Shown here piece by piece: positions 8,820 through 18,137 of a stretch of 64,000 nt of DNA. The position numbers were made by a program, and so were the translations under genes. Every line of letters starts with the position of its first letter. Positions within the stretch are counted from its first letter, which is position 1. The notes beneath the pieces are model-generated. The model was not told the DNA's origin. It searched no databases and saw only the letters and a program-made list of their open reading frames with translations. The stretch comes from Clostridium punense (GTDB taxonomy: Bacteria > Bacillota > Clostridia > Clostridiales > Clostridiaceae): the NCBI RefSeq assembly GCF_017874425.1, contig NZ_JAGGLL010000022.1:19804-83803 (forward strand), written 5' to 3'.

Positions 8820-9363
8820 CCATCTGTTTTCCTAGGAATGCAGATGCTGTTTCAGCTAGTTTTAGTTCTAAGTCTCCAAATTTCACACTACTATCCTTAG
8901 AAACTATCATAACAGCTCCAATAGCATCTCCTCCTGCCATTATAGGTGCTATAACCTGTGAGTTATATAATGTTTCATCCTCATCACTGTAAAGTGGTAC
9001 TGACTTTTCTGAACCTTCCCCTAGTATAACTGCCTTACGACTATTCATTATTTTTTCAAGTTCAGAACTTACTTTTTTCTCTAAATATTCTTTTTTAGGA
9101 CTACCGCTTACAGATATTATATTATCCTTATCACTTATGATTACTATGTGTCCTATGGTTTGCTGTAGTGCTTCACTATACTCTTTAGAGAATTCACTTA
9201 ATTCTTCTATTGGTGAATACTTCTTAAGAATTACACCACCCTCTCTATCAGTGAATATTTCAAGAGGATCTCCTTCTCTTATTCTAAGAGTTCTTCTTAT
9301 TTCCTTAGGAATTACAACACGACCTAGGTCATCTATACGTCTTACTATACCAGTTGCCTTCAT
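8812..9363 (-). CDS. spoVT: Stage V sporulation regulator SpoVT
   Basis: 183 aa, full family length. Residues 1-50 are an AbrB-type swapped-hairpin DNA-binding domain (IVRRIDDLGRVVIPKEIRRTLRI), and residues about 55-180 form a GAF-like sensory domain. SpoVT tunes late forespore gene expression and spore germination properties. AAGGAGG RBS. A sigma-G-like promoter precedes it (9407-9437). Neighbour order mfd-prsA-spoVT-yabM is the Firmicutes norm. Confidence 0.96.
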   Translation of the reverse strand: MKATGIVRRIDDLGRVVIPKEIRRTLRIREGDPLEIFTDREGGVILKKYSPIEELSEFSKEYSEALQQTIGHIVIISDKDNIISVSGSPKKEYLEKKVSSELEKIMNSRKAVILGEGSEKSVPLYSDEDETLYNSQVIAPIMAGGDAIGAVMIVSKDSSVKFGDLELKLAETASAFLGKQMEE

Positions 9364-9406
9364 TTACTAATTCCTCCTTAACTCACTAAACTTATACTAG
9401 TGCTAT

Positions 9407-9437
9407 TATTATCTTTCTTAATTCCAAATTTTATACA
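9407..9437 (-). promoter_or_regulatory. Possible sigma-G promoter of spoVT
   Basis: On the minus strand TGTATA (9432-9437), an 18-bp gap and GATAATA (9407-9413) resemble the forespore sigma-G pattern TGNATA-17/18-CATANTA. spoVT is sigma-G dependent in Bacillus. Match is partial. Confidence 0.45.
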
Positions 9438-9591
9438 CATTAGTAAAACTTTAATTAAAAAGAAATTTAATTAACCATTTGATAATTCTCCAAAATAAAG
9501 AAACTGTCCCTAATATAATTAAAAAACTCTAATTCCAAGGTTTTGATTTCATTATTTTCCATTGAAAAGTTTAAATTTTCTATAAAAAAAT

Positions 9592-9639
9592 AAAGAAGCT
9601 ACTTATAATGTATAAATATACACTATGAGTAGCTTCTTT
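9592..9639 (-). terminator. prsA terminator
   Basis: 12-bp stem AAAGAAGCTACT/AGTAGCTTCTTT with a loop of about 24 bases that is itself partly paired, 13 bp after the prsA stop. A-rich and T-rich flanks allow use on both strands. Confidence 0.85.
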
Positions 9640-9652
9640 GTTGATTATTTAA

Positions 9653-10669
9653 TTATTTTAGTTTATCGTCATAAACTGTAATTTTAGCTTCATCTTGCCA
9701 TTTTTTCATAGTATCCTGCCAAGTTTGATATTTCTTTTGATCCGATAAAGACGTTTTAATTTGCTCCTTAACATCTTCAAACTTTTTAACAGGGTATTCT
9801 TCTTTATCTAGAGCTTTAATAACATGATACCCAAACTGTGTTTGTATTGGCATCTTTGTATATTCACCCTTTGGTACACTAATAGCTGCTAACATGAATG
9901 TTTTGTCATATTGTTTAGTATCATATTCAATCCAACCTAACTCTCCGCCATTGTCCTTAGTACCATCAGTACCTTTTTCCTTAGCAAGAGCTGCAAAGTC
10001 TTCACCCTTATTTAATCTCTCAATAATTGCTTTAGCTTCATCTTCAGTTTTAACTAAAATATGAGCAGGTTTAATTCTGTTTGGTTTTTCTGTATATTTT
10101 GTTTGGTTTGTATCATAGTCTTGCTTAACTTCTTCATCAGTTGCAGCAACATCCTTAACTACATGCTCATAAACAATATTTGTTATAACAGAAGGTCTTA
10201 ACTCTTTTAAAAGACTTTCTTCTGTCATTTTAGCTTGTGTTAAAGCTTCTTTAAACTTATCTTCATTCTCAAAAGAGGTTTTTATGTCTGCAAGTTGCTT
10301 TTGAACTTCTTCATTAATCTTCTCTTCACTAGGCATGATTTTAAGTTCTTCAGCTTTTTTCTTTATGATTATATCATTTACCATAGTATCTAAGATATTT
10401 GTTCTTTGTTCAGCTAAATATTGCTTCGCTTGATCATTAGTTTCATAGCCTTCTCCAAACTGGGCTTTCACATTTTCAAGTACTGGCGCAAGCTGCTCAT
10501 CCACTTGACCTCTTGTAATTTTTTTATTATAAACCTTAGCTACCACAGTTTTGTTTACACCTTCTGGTGTTTTCTCAACAACTCCACATCCTACTGCTGA
10601 TAGAGCCGTAGCAGTTATTAAAGCTGCAGCTATAACCTTTTTCACGTTTCTCAATTTTTTATCCCCCAT
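9653..10669 (-). CDS. prsA: PrsA-type foldase lipoprotein (peptidyl-prolyl isomerase)
   Basis: 338 aa. A signal peptide ends in the lipobox LSAVGC, so the mature protein is a lipid-anchored extracytoplasmic foldase. Residues about 40-190 match the SurA-like N-domain. Residues about 195-290 form a parvulin (PpiC) domain with KPAHILVKTEDEAKAI, GGELGWIEYD and FGYHVIK. PrsA helps secreted proteins fold after Sec export. The ATG at 10669 is preceded by no clear RBS. A TTG at 10652-10654 sits 8 bases after GGGGG and may be the true start, giving 333 aa. Confidence 0.9.
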   Translation of the reverse strand: MGDKKLRNVKKVIAAALITATALSAVGCGVVEKTPEGVNKTVVAKVYNKKITRGQVDEQLAPVLENVKAQFGEGYETNDQAKQYLAEQRTNILDTMVNDIIIKKKAEELKIMPSEEKINEEVQKQLADIKTSFENEDKFKEALTQAKMTEESLLKELRPSVITNIVYEHVVKDVAATDEEVKQDYDTNQTKYTEKPNRIKPAHILVKTEDEAKAIIERLNKGEDFAALAKEKGTDGTKDNGGELGWIEYDTKQYDKTFMLAAISVPKGEYTKMPIQTQFGYHVIKALDKEEYPVKKFEDVKEQIKTSLSDQKKYQTWQDTMKKWQDEAKITVYDDKLK

Positions 10670-10991
10670 TCTGGCTATTTTCTATTATAATACATTGTAG
10701 CATAAAACAACTGTTATTGTACACACCAACTATAGAGAAACCACTTCAACATTGTAATTTTTTCCCATTGGAATATTTTTTACTAACACTCTACACAAAA
10801 TCAAATTGCTGTAAATATATAAATTGCTTAAAATATCAATAGGTTTTCAGATTCAAAAACATGTCCATTACTGAACTTTTTTATCTATAAGTGTTAATTG
10901 TATACAATGTATATGCATAACATACATTATTTTATGCTTTTACTATGACAGTGCAGTGACAAAGTTATGAACTTTTTATTAACTTGTTTAG
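10670..10991. other. Spacer between mfd and prsA
   Basis: 322 bp without a gene. On the minus strand a TATAAT (about 10684-10689) just before prsA, with TTGTTT upstream at a short 15-bp spacing, is a likely -10 for prsA. There is no clear terminator for mfd. ATGCATATACATTG-type AT palindromes occur near 10900. Confidence 0.4.
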
Positions 10992-13900
10992 TTATTGTTT
11001 AATTTCACCTTTTACAGCAGCTCTCATATCCTTAACAATTTGAATTAAATGCTTTAAAACAACCTCTTTCTTTATTCCCTTAAACTTCCACCCCAAGACA
11101 GGGGTATCACCCATTTTAAAGGCAATTTCTTTTCTATATTTTTCTAAAACAGTTTTTACTAGTTCTGGAGTAAGATAAGTTTTATTTTGGAAGGTAATAA
11201 GAATCTCACTTCCTGTTTCTTTAATCTCAACTATACCAATTTCCTTTGCAAGAGCTCTTACATAGGCTATATCCATAAGATTATATACAGTATTTGGTAT
11301 ATCCGAAAATCTATCTTCTATTTCCTCTTGAAGTTCCATCATATACTCATAAGAATCAATTGAAGCAATTTTTTTATACACTTCAATCTTTTGAGTCTCA
11401 TCTACAATATAACTACTTGGAATATAAGCGTCAATCTTAATGTCTACTGTAGTTTCAATAGGTTCATTATCAATATCACCTTTAATAAGTTTTACCGCAT
11501 CCTCAAGCATTCTACAATATAAATCATATCCAACTGTAGCCATATGTCCATGTTGTGCTGAGCCCATAATATTGCCCGCTCCTCTTATTTCAAGGTCCCT
11601 CATAGCAATTTTAAATCCTGAACCAAGTTCTGTAAAATCCTTAATTGCCTTAAGTCTTTTCTCTGCTACTTCTGTTAAAACCTTATCCTTCATATAGGTA
11701 AAGTAGGCATACGCAATTCTATTAGTTCTACCAACTCTTCCTCTTAGCTGATAAAGTTGAGAAAGCCCCATCTTATCGGCATCATAAATGATCATAGTAT
11801 TAGCATTTTGAATATCTATGCCCGTCTCAATTATAGTTGTACAAACTAACATATCATACTTTTTATCAATAAAATCTAGTATAATTTTCTCTAGCTCTCT
11901 TTCCGTCATTTGCCCATGAGCTACTGCAATTCTAGCTTCTGGAGCTAACTTAGATAGGTAACTAGCCATATCATTTATAGTTTCTACTCTGTTATAAACA
12001 AAAAACACCTGTCCATCTCTATTTAATTCTCTCATAATTGCATCTCTTATTAACTGATCATTGAATTCAACCACATAGGTTTGAACAGGATATCTCTCCT
12101 CTGGTGGCGTTTCAATAACACTTATATCCCTAACTCCAGTTAAAGACATATGTAGAGTTCTTGGAATTGGTGTTGCAGAAAGAGTTAATACATCTATATT
12201 TTTCTTTAAATCTTTGACTTTTTCTTTATGGGTTACTCCAAATCTTTGCTCCTCGTCAATAACTAAAAGACCTAAATCTTTAAACACTACATCTTTTTGA
12301 AGAATTCTATGAGTTCCAATTAAAATGTCCACATTCCCTTCCTTTAAAGCCTTTAACGTAGCTTTAACTTGAGCCGGCGTCCTAAATCTACTTATCATCT
12401 CTACCCTTACTGGAAAATCAGAAAATCTTTTTTTCATATTTTTATAATGCTGCTCTGCAAGAATTGTAGTAGGTACAAGCATTGCTACCTGCTTACTATC
12501 CATAACACATTTAAAAGCAGCTCTTATAGCAACTTCAGTCTTTCCATAACCTACATCTCCACAAAGAAGTCTATCCATAGGCTTATTGCTCTCCATATCC
12601 TTTTTTATATCCTCTATGGAGGTTAACTGATCTGGAGTTTCCTCATAAGGAAACTCTTCTTCAAATTGCTTTTGCCAAACAGTATCCTCTGAATATTTAT
12701 GTCCTTTTAAAGTAGCACGAATTGCATAAAGCTTAACTAGGTCTTCTGCAATATCCTCAATGGATTTTTTAACCTTATTCTTAGCTTTAATCCACTCACT
12801 GCCCCCTAGTTTATTGACCTTAGGAGCCTTTCCTTCACTTCCAATATATTTTTGAACCATGTCAAGCTGCTCAGCAGGCACGTATAAAGTATCCCCTGAG
12901 TTATAAGAAAGTTCTAAAAAATCCTTTTTATGCCCTTGAACCTCTAGTTGTTTAATTCCTTTATATATACCTATTCCATGATTAACATGAACTACATAGT
13001 CCCCAAGTTTAAGTTCTGTAAAGCTCTTAATCTTTCCAACACCTTTTTTATTTCCTCGTCTTACTGACTTTCTTTTAGATTGTCCAAAGACCTCACTGTC
13101 AGATATTACACAAACCTTAAGCTCTGGGTATTCAAAACCTTTGGATGCATTTCCAAAAGTAACTACCACTTCCCCCTGAGCAATACTAGAAACAACATCT
13201 CTATAAGTAGCCTCAATGCCCCTATCTCTAAGAGTATCAATAAGCCTTTCCCCTCTTGTTCTAGTGCCTGAGAGAATTAAAGTTCTATAATTCCTAGCCT
13301 TTTTGTCCTTAATATCCTCAATAAGTAAATCTAATTGTCCATGATAATCATGAATGGTTATTTGAGAAAAAGCAGCAATAGTTCTTGGCGCTAAATGCTT
13401 AGTTGTTTTAGTGATAGCTTCTAAAGTCATAACCTTGCTTAATTCTAATTCTTCAATAATTCTATCCTTGGAAAGTAGTAATTCTCCTTGTTTTGGAAGG
13501 ATGTTACCCCTTTTTAAAAAATTCTCATAATTTTCACTGAACTCAAACTGCACACTTTCAAGCTTTCCAACACACCTTTGAACATCATCTATAACCACAA
13601 AACAGTTTTTCATATAATCAAACAAAGTTGAGGTTTTATCATAAAAATAGCTAATATAACTATCTATAGTCTCAAAAGACCAGGTTTCTTTTAAAAGCTC
13701 TAGATTATTATTAATGGTAGAAGTTAACCTTTCTATGGCTTCCTTATCTTTTTTCTTTTTAAAGCCTTCTATACTAGAATTAAAATCTTCTTTTATACTA
13801 GTATAAGCCTTATCTATGTGGTGATTTGTTAGGATGACTTCCTTTGCTGGAAAAACTTCTATAGTTTGTACCTTTTCGATACTTCTTTGGGTATCAGTAT

Positions 13901-14522
13901 TAAAGGTTCTTATAGAATCAACCTCATCATCAAATAACTCAATTCTAAAAGGAAGTCCACTTGTTGGAGGATAGATATCAATAATTCCTCCCCTTATTGA
14001 AAACTGACCTTTAGTATCTACTACTTCATTTCTTTCATATCCTGCTTCAATAAGTCTTTGAGATAACTCTCTTATATCAATTATGTCCTCCACAGAAATA
14101 TTAAAGCTATGACTAGTAAAAAGCTCTACCGGAGCATAAGTTGAAGCTAAAGCTTCAGCTGAGGTGACAATTACCTTTTGCCCTTCTTCTAACATCTTTT
14201 TTATAACCTTTAATCTTTCCCACCTTAAATCACCTGATATGGCATCTACATTGTAAAACACCACTTCTTTTGTAGGAAAATAGTAGACATCGTTAAGATA
14301 AAAAGACAAATCCTCATAGATATTTTTAGCCTCCACATCACTATGGGTAACCACTAACATTTTTTCATTTATTTCATTTAAAACCCCATAAAGCAGATAA
14401 CTTTTAGAGGACTCAGAAAGACCATAAACACCAATAGGATACTTCCTATTGTCTATGGCCTTAGAAATCTCTTTAAATTGTTCACTTAGAGTTAGGGGTG
14501 TCATTAAACCCTTTAATCTCAA
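10992..14522 (-). CDS. mfd: Transcription-repair coupling factor Mfd
   Basis: 1176 aa. Domains in order: UvrB-like N-terminal modules (1-340), RNA polymerase-interacting domain (LKLGDYVVHVNHGIGIYKGI, near 500), RecG-like translocase with Walker A GDVGYGKTEVA (about 650) and box II DEEQ, then the C-terminal autoinhibitory TRCF domain. Mfd removes stalled RNA polymerase and recruits UvrA. I take the TTG at 14520-14522 (giving MRLKGLMTPL) because AGAGGTGG lies 5 bases upstream and this N-terminus fits clostridial Mfd; the frame opens 3 codons earlier at a GTG. Confidence 0.96.
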   Translation of the reverse strand: MRLKGLMTPLTLSEQFKEISKAIDNRKYPIGVYGLSESSKSYLLYGVLNEINEKMLVVTHSDVEAKNIYEDLSFYLNDVYYFPTKEVVFYNVDAISGDLRWERLKVIKKMLEEGQKVIVTSAEALASTYAPVELFTSHSFNISVEDIIDIRELSQRLIEAGYERNEVVDTKGQFSIRGGIIDIYPPTSGLPFRIELFDDEVDSIRTFNTDTQRSIEKVQTIEVFPAKEVILTNHHIDKAYTSIKEDFNSSIEGFKKKKDKEAIERLTSTINNNLELLKETWSFETIDSYISYFYDKTSTLFDYMKNCFVVIDDVQRCVGKLESVQFEFSENYENFLKRGNILPKQGELLLSKDRIIEELELSKVMTLEAITKTTKHLAPRTIAAFSQITIHDYHGQLDLLIEDIKDKKARNYRTLILSGTRTRGERLIDTLRDRGIEATYRDVVSSIAQGEVVVTFGNASKGFEYPELKVCVISDSEVFGQSKRKSVRRGNKKGVGKIKSFTELKLGDYVVHVNHGIGIYKGIKQLEVQGHKKDFLELSYNSGDTLYVPAEQLDMVQKYIGSEGKAPKVNKLGGSEWIKAKNKVKKSIEDIAEDLVKLYAIRATLKGHKYSEDTVWQKQFEEEFPYEETPDQLTSIEDIKKDMESNKPMDRLLCGDVGYGKTEVAIRAAFKCVMDSKQVAMLVPTTILAEQHYKNMKKRFSDFPVRVEMISRFRTPAQVKATLKALKEGNVDILIGTHRILQKDVVFKDLGLLVIDEEQRFGVTHKEKVKDLKKNIDVLTLSATPIPRTLHMSLTGVRDISVIETPPEERYPVQTYVVEFNDQLIRDAIMRELNRDGQVFFVYNRVETINDMASYLSKLAPEARIAVAHGQMTERELEKIILDFIDKKYDMLVCTTIIETGIDIQNANTMIIYDADKMGLSQLYQLRGRVGRTNRIAYAYFTYMKDKVLTEVAEKRLKAIKDFTELGSGFKIAMRDLEIRGAGNIMGSAQHGHMATVGYDLYCRMLEDAVKLIKGDIDNEPIETTVDIKIDAYIPSSYIVDETQKIEVYKKIASIDSYEYMMELQEEIEDRFSDIPNTVYNLMDIAYVRALAKEIGIVEIKETGSEILITFQNKTYLTPELVKTVLEKYRKEIAFKMGDTPVLGWKFKGIKKEVVLKHLIQIVKDMRAAVKGEIKQ

Positions 14523-14543
14523 ACTTACCACCTCTCAAAATTA

Positions 14544-14701
14544 AGCATCTTCAAAAAATAAATAAGTCAATCTGCTCGCCTATTTTGTGCTATACTGCGT
14601 CAACAGAACCCTTTGATAGCCCCACTATCTGCGGAACCTGTTTCTTTGTCTATCACAAAATAGCCTTCACATCTTTGACTTGTTATTTATTTTCAGATGC
14701 C
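14544..14701 (-). mobile_element. MITE-like palindromic element, copy 2
   Basis: 158 bp in the mfd-pth spacer, opposite in orientation to copy 1. One end is AGCATCTTCAAAAAATAAAT (first G changed to A), the other ends TTTCAGATGCC. TTA flanks both sides, a perfect 3-bp duplication. The interior AACAGAACCC...GGAACCTGTTT palindrome is intact. It separates pth from mfd and could affect cotranscription. Confidence 0.88.
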
Positions 14702-14720
14702 TTATCTAAACTAATAGCAA

Positions 14721-15287
14721 TTACTCCGCTTTAAAGCCATTAAACTTATTCATAGCCTCAGAAACGCCTTCTTTAACTATAACTTCTATAGCTTCTATAG
14801 ATGCTTTAAATACATTTTCAACCAATGCTCTTTCTTCCTTTGAAAATCTTCCAAGAACAAAAGGAATTAAATCTTCTTTTGGTTGTCCAACTCCCACTTT
14901 AATTCTAGGAAATACATCAGTGGATAAATGCATAATAATATTTTTTATTCCGTTATGCCCCCCTGCACTACCTTTTCTCCTTATTCTTAAAGTTCCTGGT
15001 TCCAAGCTTATATCATCATAAACTACTATTATCTTATCATTAGGAATTTTATAAAAATCACATATTTCCCTTACGCTCTCACCACTTAAATTCATAAAGG
15101 TTTGAGGCTTTAGAAATAGCACCTTTTCTCCATTTATTATGGTTTCCCAATATATACCTTTAAATTTTGTCCTGCTAGGCCCAAAATTATACTTATCTTT
15201 ACATAAATCAATTACATCAAATCCTACATTATGTCTTGTCTTATCATATTTATCTCCTGGATTTCCTAGTCCAACTACTAAATACAT
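14721..15287 (-). CDS. pth: Peptidyl-tRNA hydrolase
   Basis: 188 aa, standard bacterial Pth. The N-terminal [21 protein letters not shown] contains Asn9 and catalytic His19; FMNLSGESV and [11 protein letters not shown] carry the substrate-binding Asn and catalytic Asp. [12 protein letters not shown] follows. The enzyme frees tRNA from prematurely released peptidyl-tRNA. GGAGG RBS. In Bacillus pth follows prs and ctc; here the PadR and HtrA operons lie between prs and pth, and no ctc is seen. Confidence 0.96.
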   Translation of the reverse strand: MYLVVGLGNPGDKYDKTRHNVGFDVIDLCKDKYNFGPSRTKFKGIYWETIINGEKVLFLKPQTFMNLSGESVREICDFYKIPNDKIIVVYDDISLEPGTLRIRRKGSAGGHNGIKNIIMHLSTDVFPRIKVGVGQPKEDLIPFVLGRFSKEERALVENVFKASIEAIEVIVKEGVSEAMNKFNGFKAE

Positions 15288-15758
15288 CCTATTTCTACCT
15301 CCAAACTTCTACGTTTTACTTTCTGTATATAAATTATAATTATCCCACTAAACTAAGTTTCACCTATAATATCTATGGTAAAACAAAATATATTTTATTA
15401 AGTTTATAAGAATAACCCTGAATATTCAATTATAATTTATACAAGGTACATATTCTGATTTATCAATTATTATTTTTCAACTCATATTATATATTATACT
15501 ATAGTGGAACAAAATCAAGGCTTAACTTTTTTCTAAACTATTACTTGATAATTGTAGTAACCTTGTTCGCTGCAACTTATCATATTACTCTTAAATAAAA
15601 ATAGCATACATAGTGCTTCAGTCAGTAAGGATGTTCTCACTCTTTCAAAAACTGTATAATTTCCATATGCTGCAGTTTCCATATTTTTCCTACTCGTATT
15701 CACAAAATTGAAATAGATATTTACCGTAAAATATTTAGAAAATAAATACATTTCACAC
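15288..15758. other. Divergent spacer between pth and padR
   Basis: About 470 bp without a convincing gene. An 80-codon minus-strand frame at 15533-15775 has no RBS and an unlikely composition. A half copy of the GGGAAC repeat (GTGGAACAAAATCAAGGCTTAAC, split at 15504-15526) is visible. Confidence 0.4.
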
Positions 15759-15787
15759 TTGACTGCCAATTCCACATATTGTATACT
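15759..15787 (+). promoter_or_regulatory. Promoter of the padR-flavodoxin operon
   Basis: TTGACT (15759-15764), exact 17-bp spacer, TATACT (15782-15787), about 36 bp before the padR ATG. The transcript start would fall close to the AATAT/ATATT half sites that flank GTATACTACACTTGTTG, a possible PadR autoregulatory site (inference). Confidence 0.8.
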
Positions 15788-15823
15788 ACACTTGTTGAAT
15801 ATAAAATTAGTGGAGGTATTAAC

Positions 15824-16381
15824 ATGTCACTTAAGCATGGTTTATTGGGACTTTTGAATTATGGACCTATGACAGGATATGAGTTGGATAAGGCGTTTAG
15901 AGTCTCTCTTTCGTTTTTCTGGCAAGCAAAAACCAGCCAAATTTATCGTGAATTGGATGCTATGGAGCTCTGTGGCTGGTTGACCAGTGAGCGCATTATC
16001 CAGAGTGAAAAACCAAATAAAAGAGTCTATACCATAACAAACAGCGGTAAGGAAGCACTCGCCGATTGGCTATCCCTACCAGGATCAGATATTGACCACG
16101 CCATGCGTGTTAAAAGCGCATTTCTAATGCGAGTATTTTTTGCCGGAGAAACAAGCACTGAACAAGCTCTAAAAATGCTTCGTTCATACCGAGAAAATTG
16201 CCTTGAAAGAATTAAAGGAATGAACGATGCCTATGAAGCAATCTCCGAATACGGAATGGTCATAAGCAATAATAAAAAGTCAAAATACTGGGAGATTGTA
16301 GCACTTTATGGAGATGTATTTTTTGACGCAGGACTTGCTTGGGCGGATAAAGCAATCGCTCTTTTAGAGGAGGAAAAGTGA
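15824..16381 (+). CDS. PadR-family transcriptional regulator
   Basis: 185 aa. Residues 1-85 form the PadR winged helix (MSLKHGLLGLLNYGPMTGYELDKAF, then TSQIYRELDAMELCGWL and RVYTITNSGKEAL). Residues 90-180 are the C-terminal helical dimer domain (PadR_C). PadR proteins repress a neighbouring detoxification or transport gene until an aromatic or drug ligand binds. Start chosen at the ATG 7 bases after GGAGG; the upstream 15 codons lie over the promoter. Its TGA overlaps the next ATG (TGATG), so the pair is translationally coupled. GC and codon use (CGC, GCA, CTC) differ from the neighbouring genes. Confidence 0.9.
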   Translation: MSLKHGLLGLLNYGPMTGYELDKAFRVSLSFFWQAKTSQIYRELDAMELCGWLTSERIIQSEKPNKRVYTITNSGKEALADWLSLPGSDIDHAMRVKSAFLMRVFFAGETSTEQALKMLRSYRENCLERIKGMNDAYEAISEYGMVISNNKKSKYWEIVALYGDVFFDAGLAWADKAIALLEEEK

Positions 16382-17967
16382 TGAGAATTTTAGTTTTGAA
16401 CGGTTCTCCTAGAGGTGAATCCAGTAACACTATGCACCTTACGCGTGCATTTTTGGACGGCGCACAATGGCAGGATGCAGAAATTATAGATGTAACAAAA
16501 TCTGACGTGAAGCCCTGTTTGGGGTGCTTCACTTGCTGGAATAAGACTCCTGGAAAGTGCGTCATAGATGACTCAATGAATGTAATTCTTTCCAAAATCA
16601 TGGCTGCTGATGTGATCATTTGGTCCTTTCCTTTATATTATTTTAACATTCCTGGGGGCCTTAAAAACCTCATTGACAGACAGCTTCCACTTGAACTGCC
16701 ATTTATGGCGAAAGATACTGAGAGCGGAGGCCATCCATCTCGCTATGATTTAGCGCATCAAAAACATATCGTCATTTCTACTTGCGGCTTTTGGACAGTA
16801 AAAGGAAATTATGATGCCATAATCCCAATGTTTGATCGCCTGTGGGGAAGAGGAAATTACACCCCAATTCTTTGTAGCCAGGGAGAATTGTTTAGCATAC
16901 CGGAACTGAAAAACCGCACAAATACCTATCTTGAGATTGTTCATCGCGCAGGGGCAGAATATGCTACTGGAAGAATTCATCCCAAGACACAAACGCAGCT
17001 TTCAGAGCCGTTATATCCACAGGATGTATTTGAAAAAATGGCAGATGCTTCTTGGACAGTTACTAAAAGTCAAGATTCAGAAATTTTGCCAGATGACAGC
17101 CTTAACTTTACAACGCAAATGGCAGCTCTATATATTCCAGATGGCGCGAAACGTGTGCTAGAGTTTTATTACAACGACATTGATAAGTCTTATCAAATAC
17201 TGATGACAAAGCAAGGAGCTACAGTTGTAACCGACGATTTCAAACCCTATACCACAAAAATTGAAACACCATACACACTCTGGCGCTCCATATCTCGCGG
17301 GGAAATTTCTGGACAAGATGCCCTGTATCAGGGACTTTATAAAGTTCTTGGTGATTTTAGCTTGATGCTTAAATGGGATGATCTTTTTGGCTCCTCAGTT
17401 CCTCCTAATGACACCAATGTATCTCCTAAGTGTAAAACCAACATGACGATTCTTCTCTTTCCGTGGATTGTAATCTGGGTAGCAATAGCTATAAATCCCA
17501 CTTTCGGTGCTTTATTTGGAATTGTCACGGCGTCATGCATTCCATTATTATGGCTTAAATTTCGTTCAGTGGCTTATGAGCAAATCAGCATCCCAATTGT
17601 CATCGGGCTTTCATTGTCAGTTTTATTTGGTGCGAGTACAAGACTTATCATCTCTAGTAGCTATTTAATCTTTGGGCTGATGTGGACAATTGGCGCATTT
17701 CCTAAAATACCACTAACCGCATATTACAGTGCAGCGCGCTACGGTGAAGAAAGAGCCTTTGCAAACCCCCTTTTTATAACTACAAACCGCATATTGACCG
17801 TTGCTTGGGGGATACTATATCTTGTTACACCGATTTGGACTTATATTCTAATGGGCACAAGTTTTTCGCCCTACATAGGTCTAATCAATTCTGTACTACC
17901 TGCGTTGATGGGCGTGTTTACATCATGGTTCCAAAAATGGTACCCTGCACGATGGGCGAGAGGATAA
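16381..17967 (+). CDS. NAD(P)H-dependent FMN reductase-like flavodoxin fused to SCP2-like and membrane domains
   Basis: 528 aa. Residues 1-190 are a flavodoxin-like FMN reductase fold (RILVLNGSPRGESSNTMHL phosphate loop, then CLGCFTCWNKTPGKCVIDDSM). Residues about 225-330 resemble an SCP2/sterol-carrier-like domain (TKIETPYTLWRSISRGEISGQDALYQGLYKVLG). Residues about 345-525 contain five or six membrane helices. It probably reduces a lipophilic substrate at the membrane; the substrate is unknown. Control by the coupled PadR gene suggests induction by a toxic compound. The RBS GAGGAGG lies in the end of padR. Confidence 0.75.
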   Translation: MRILVLNGSPRGESSNTMHLTRAFLDGAQWQDAEIIDVTKSDVKPCLGCFTCWNKTPGKCVIDDSMNVILSKIMAADVIIWSFPLYYFNIPGGLKNLIDRQLPLELPFMAKDTESGGHPSRYDLAHQKHIVISTCGFWTVKGNYDAIIPMFDRLWGRGNYTPILCSQGELFSIPELKNRTNTYLEIVHRAGAEYATGRIHPKTQTQLSEPLYPQDVFEKMADASWTVTKSQDSEILPDDSLNFTTQMAALYIPDGAKRVLEFYYNDIDKSYQILMTKQGATVVTDDFKPYTTKIETPYTLWRSISRGEISGQDALYQGLYKVLGDFSLMLKWDDLFGSSVPPNDTNVSPKCKTNMTILLFPWIVIWVAIAINPTFGALFGIVTASCIPLLWLKFRSVAYEQISIPIVIGLSLSVLFGASTRLIISSSYLIFGLMWTIGAFPKIPLTAYYSAARYGEERAFANPLFITTNRILTVAWGILYLVTPIWTYILMGTSFSPYIGLINSVLPALMGVFTSWFQKWYPARWARG

Positions 17968-17976
17968 AAGCCGAAG

Positions 17977-18012
17977 AAAACGAGCAAGGAAAAGTTTTCA
18001 CCTGCTCGTTTT
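17977..18012 (+). terminator. Terminator of the padR operon
   Basis: 10-bp stem AAAACGAGCA/TGCTCGTTTT starting 9 bp after the stop codon, loop of about 16 bases. Confidence 0.85.
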
Positions 18013-18137
18013 GCTATGTTGATTTTTATTATAGCTTCCATACAGTAATGACTTGATGGTGTTAGCACAACTAGTAGGAAGGTCAAAAGCTTTTTATGTG
18101 TACATCCTTATCAGAGAATGCCTAAATCATACTACTT

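Noticed and set aside
14498..14734. Shared ORF in the MITEs (CYTASTEPFDSPTICGTCF seen at 14498-14734 and 56358-56576)
   Set aside because: The same frame is broken by stops in other copies (for example copy 4) and has no RBS. Conservation reflects the DNA repeat rather than a protein.
15533..15775. 80-codon minus-strand ORF upstream of padR
   Set aside because: No RBS, unlikely composition, and it overlaps the padR promoter.
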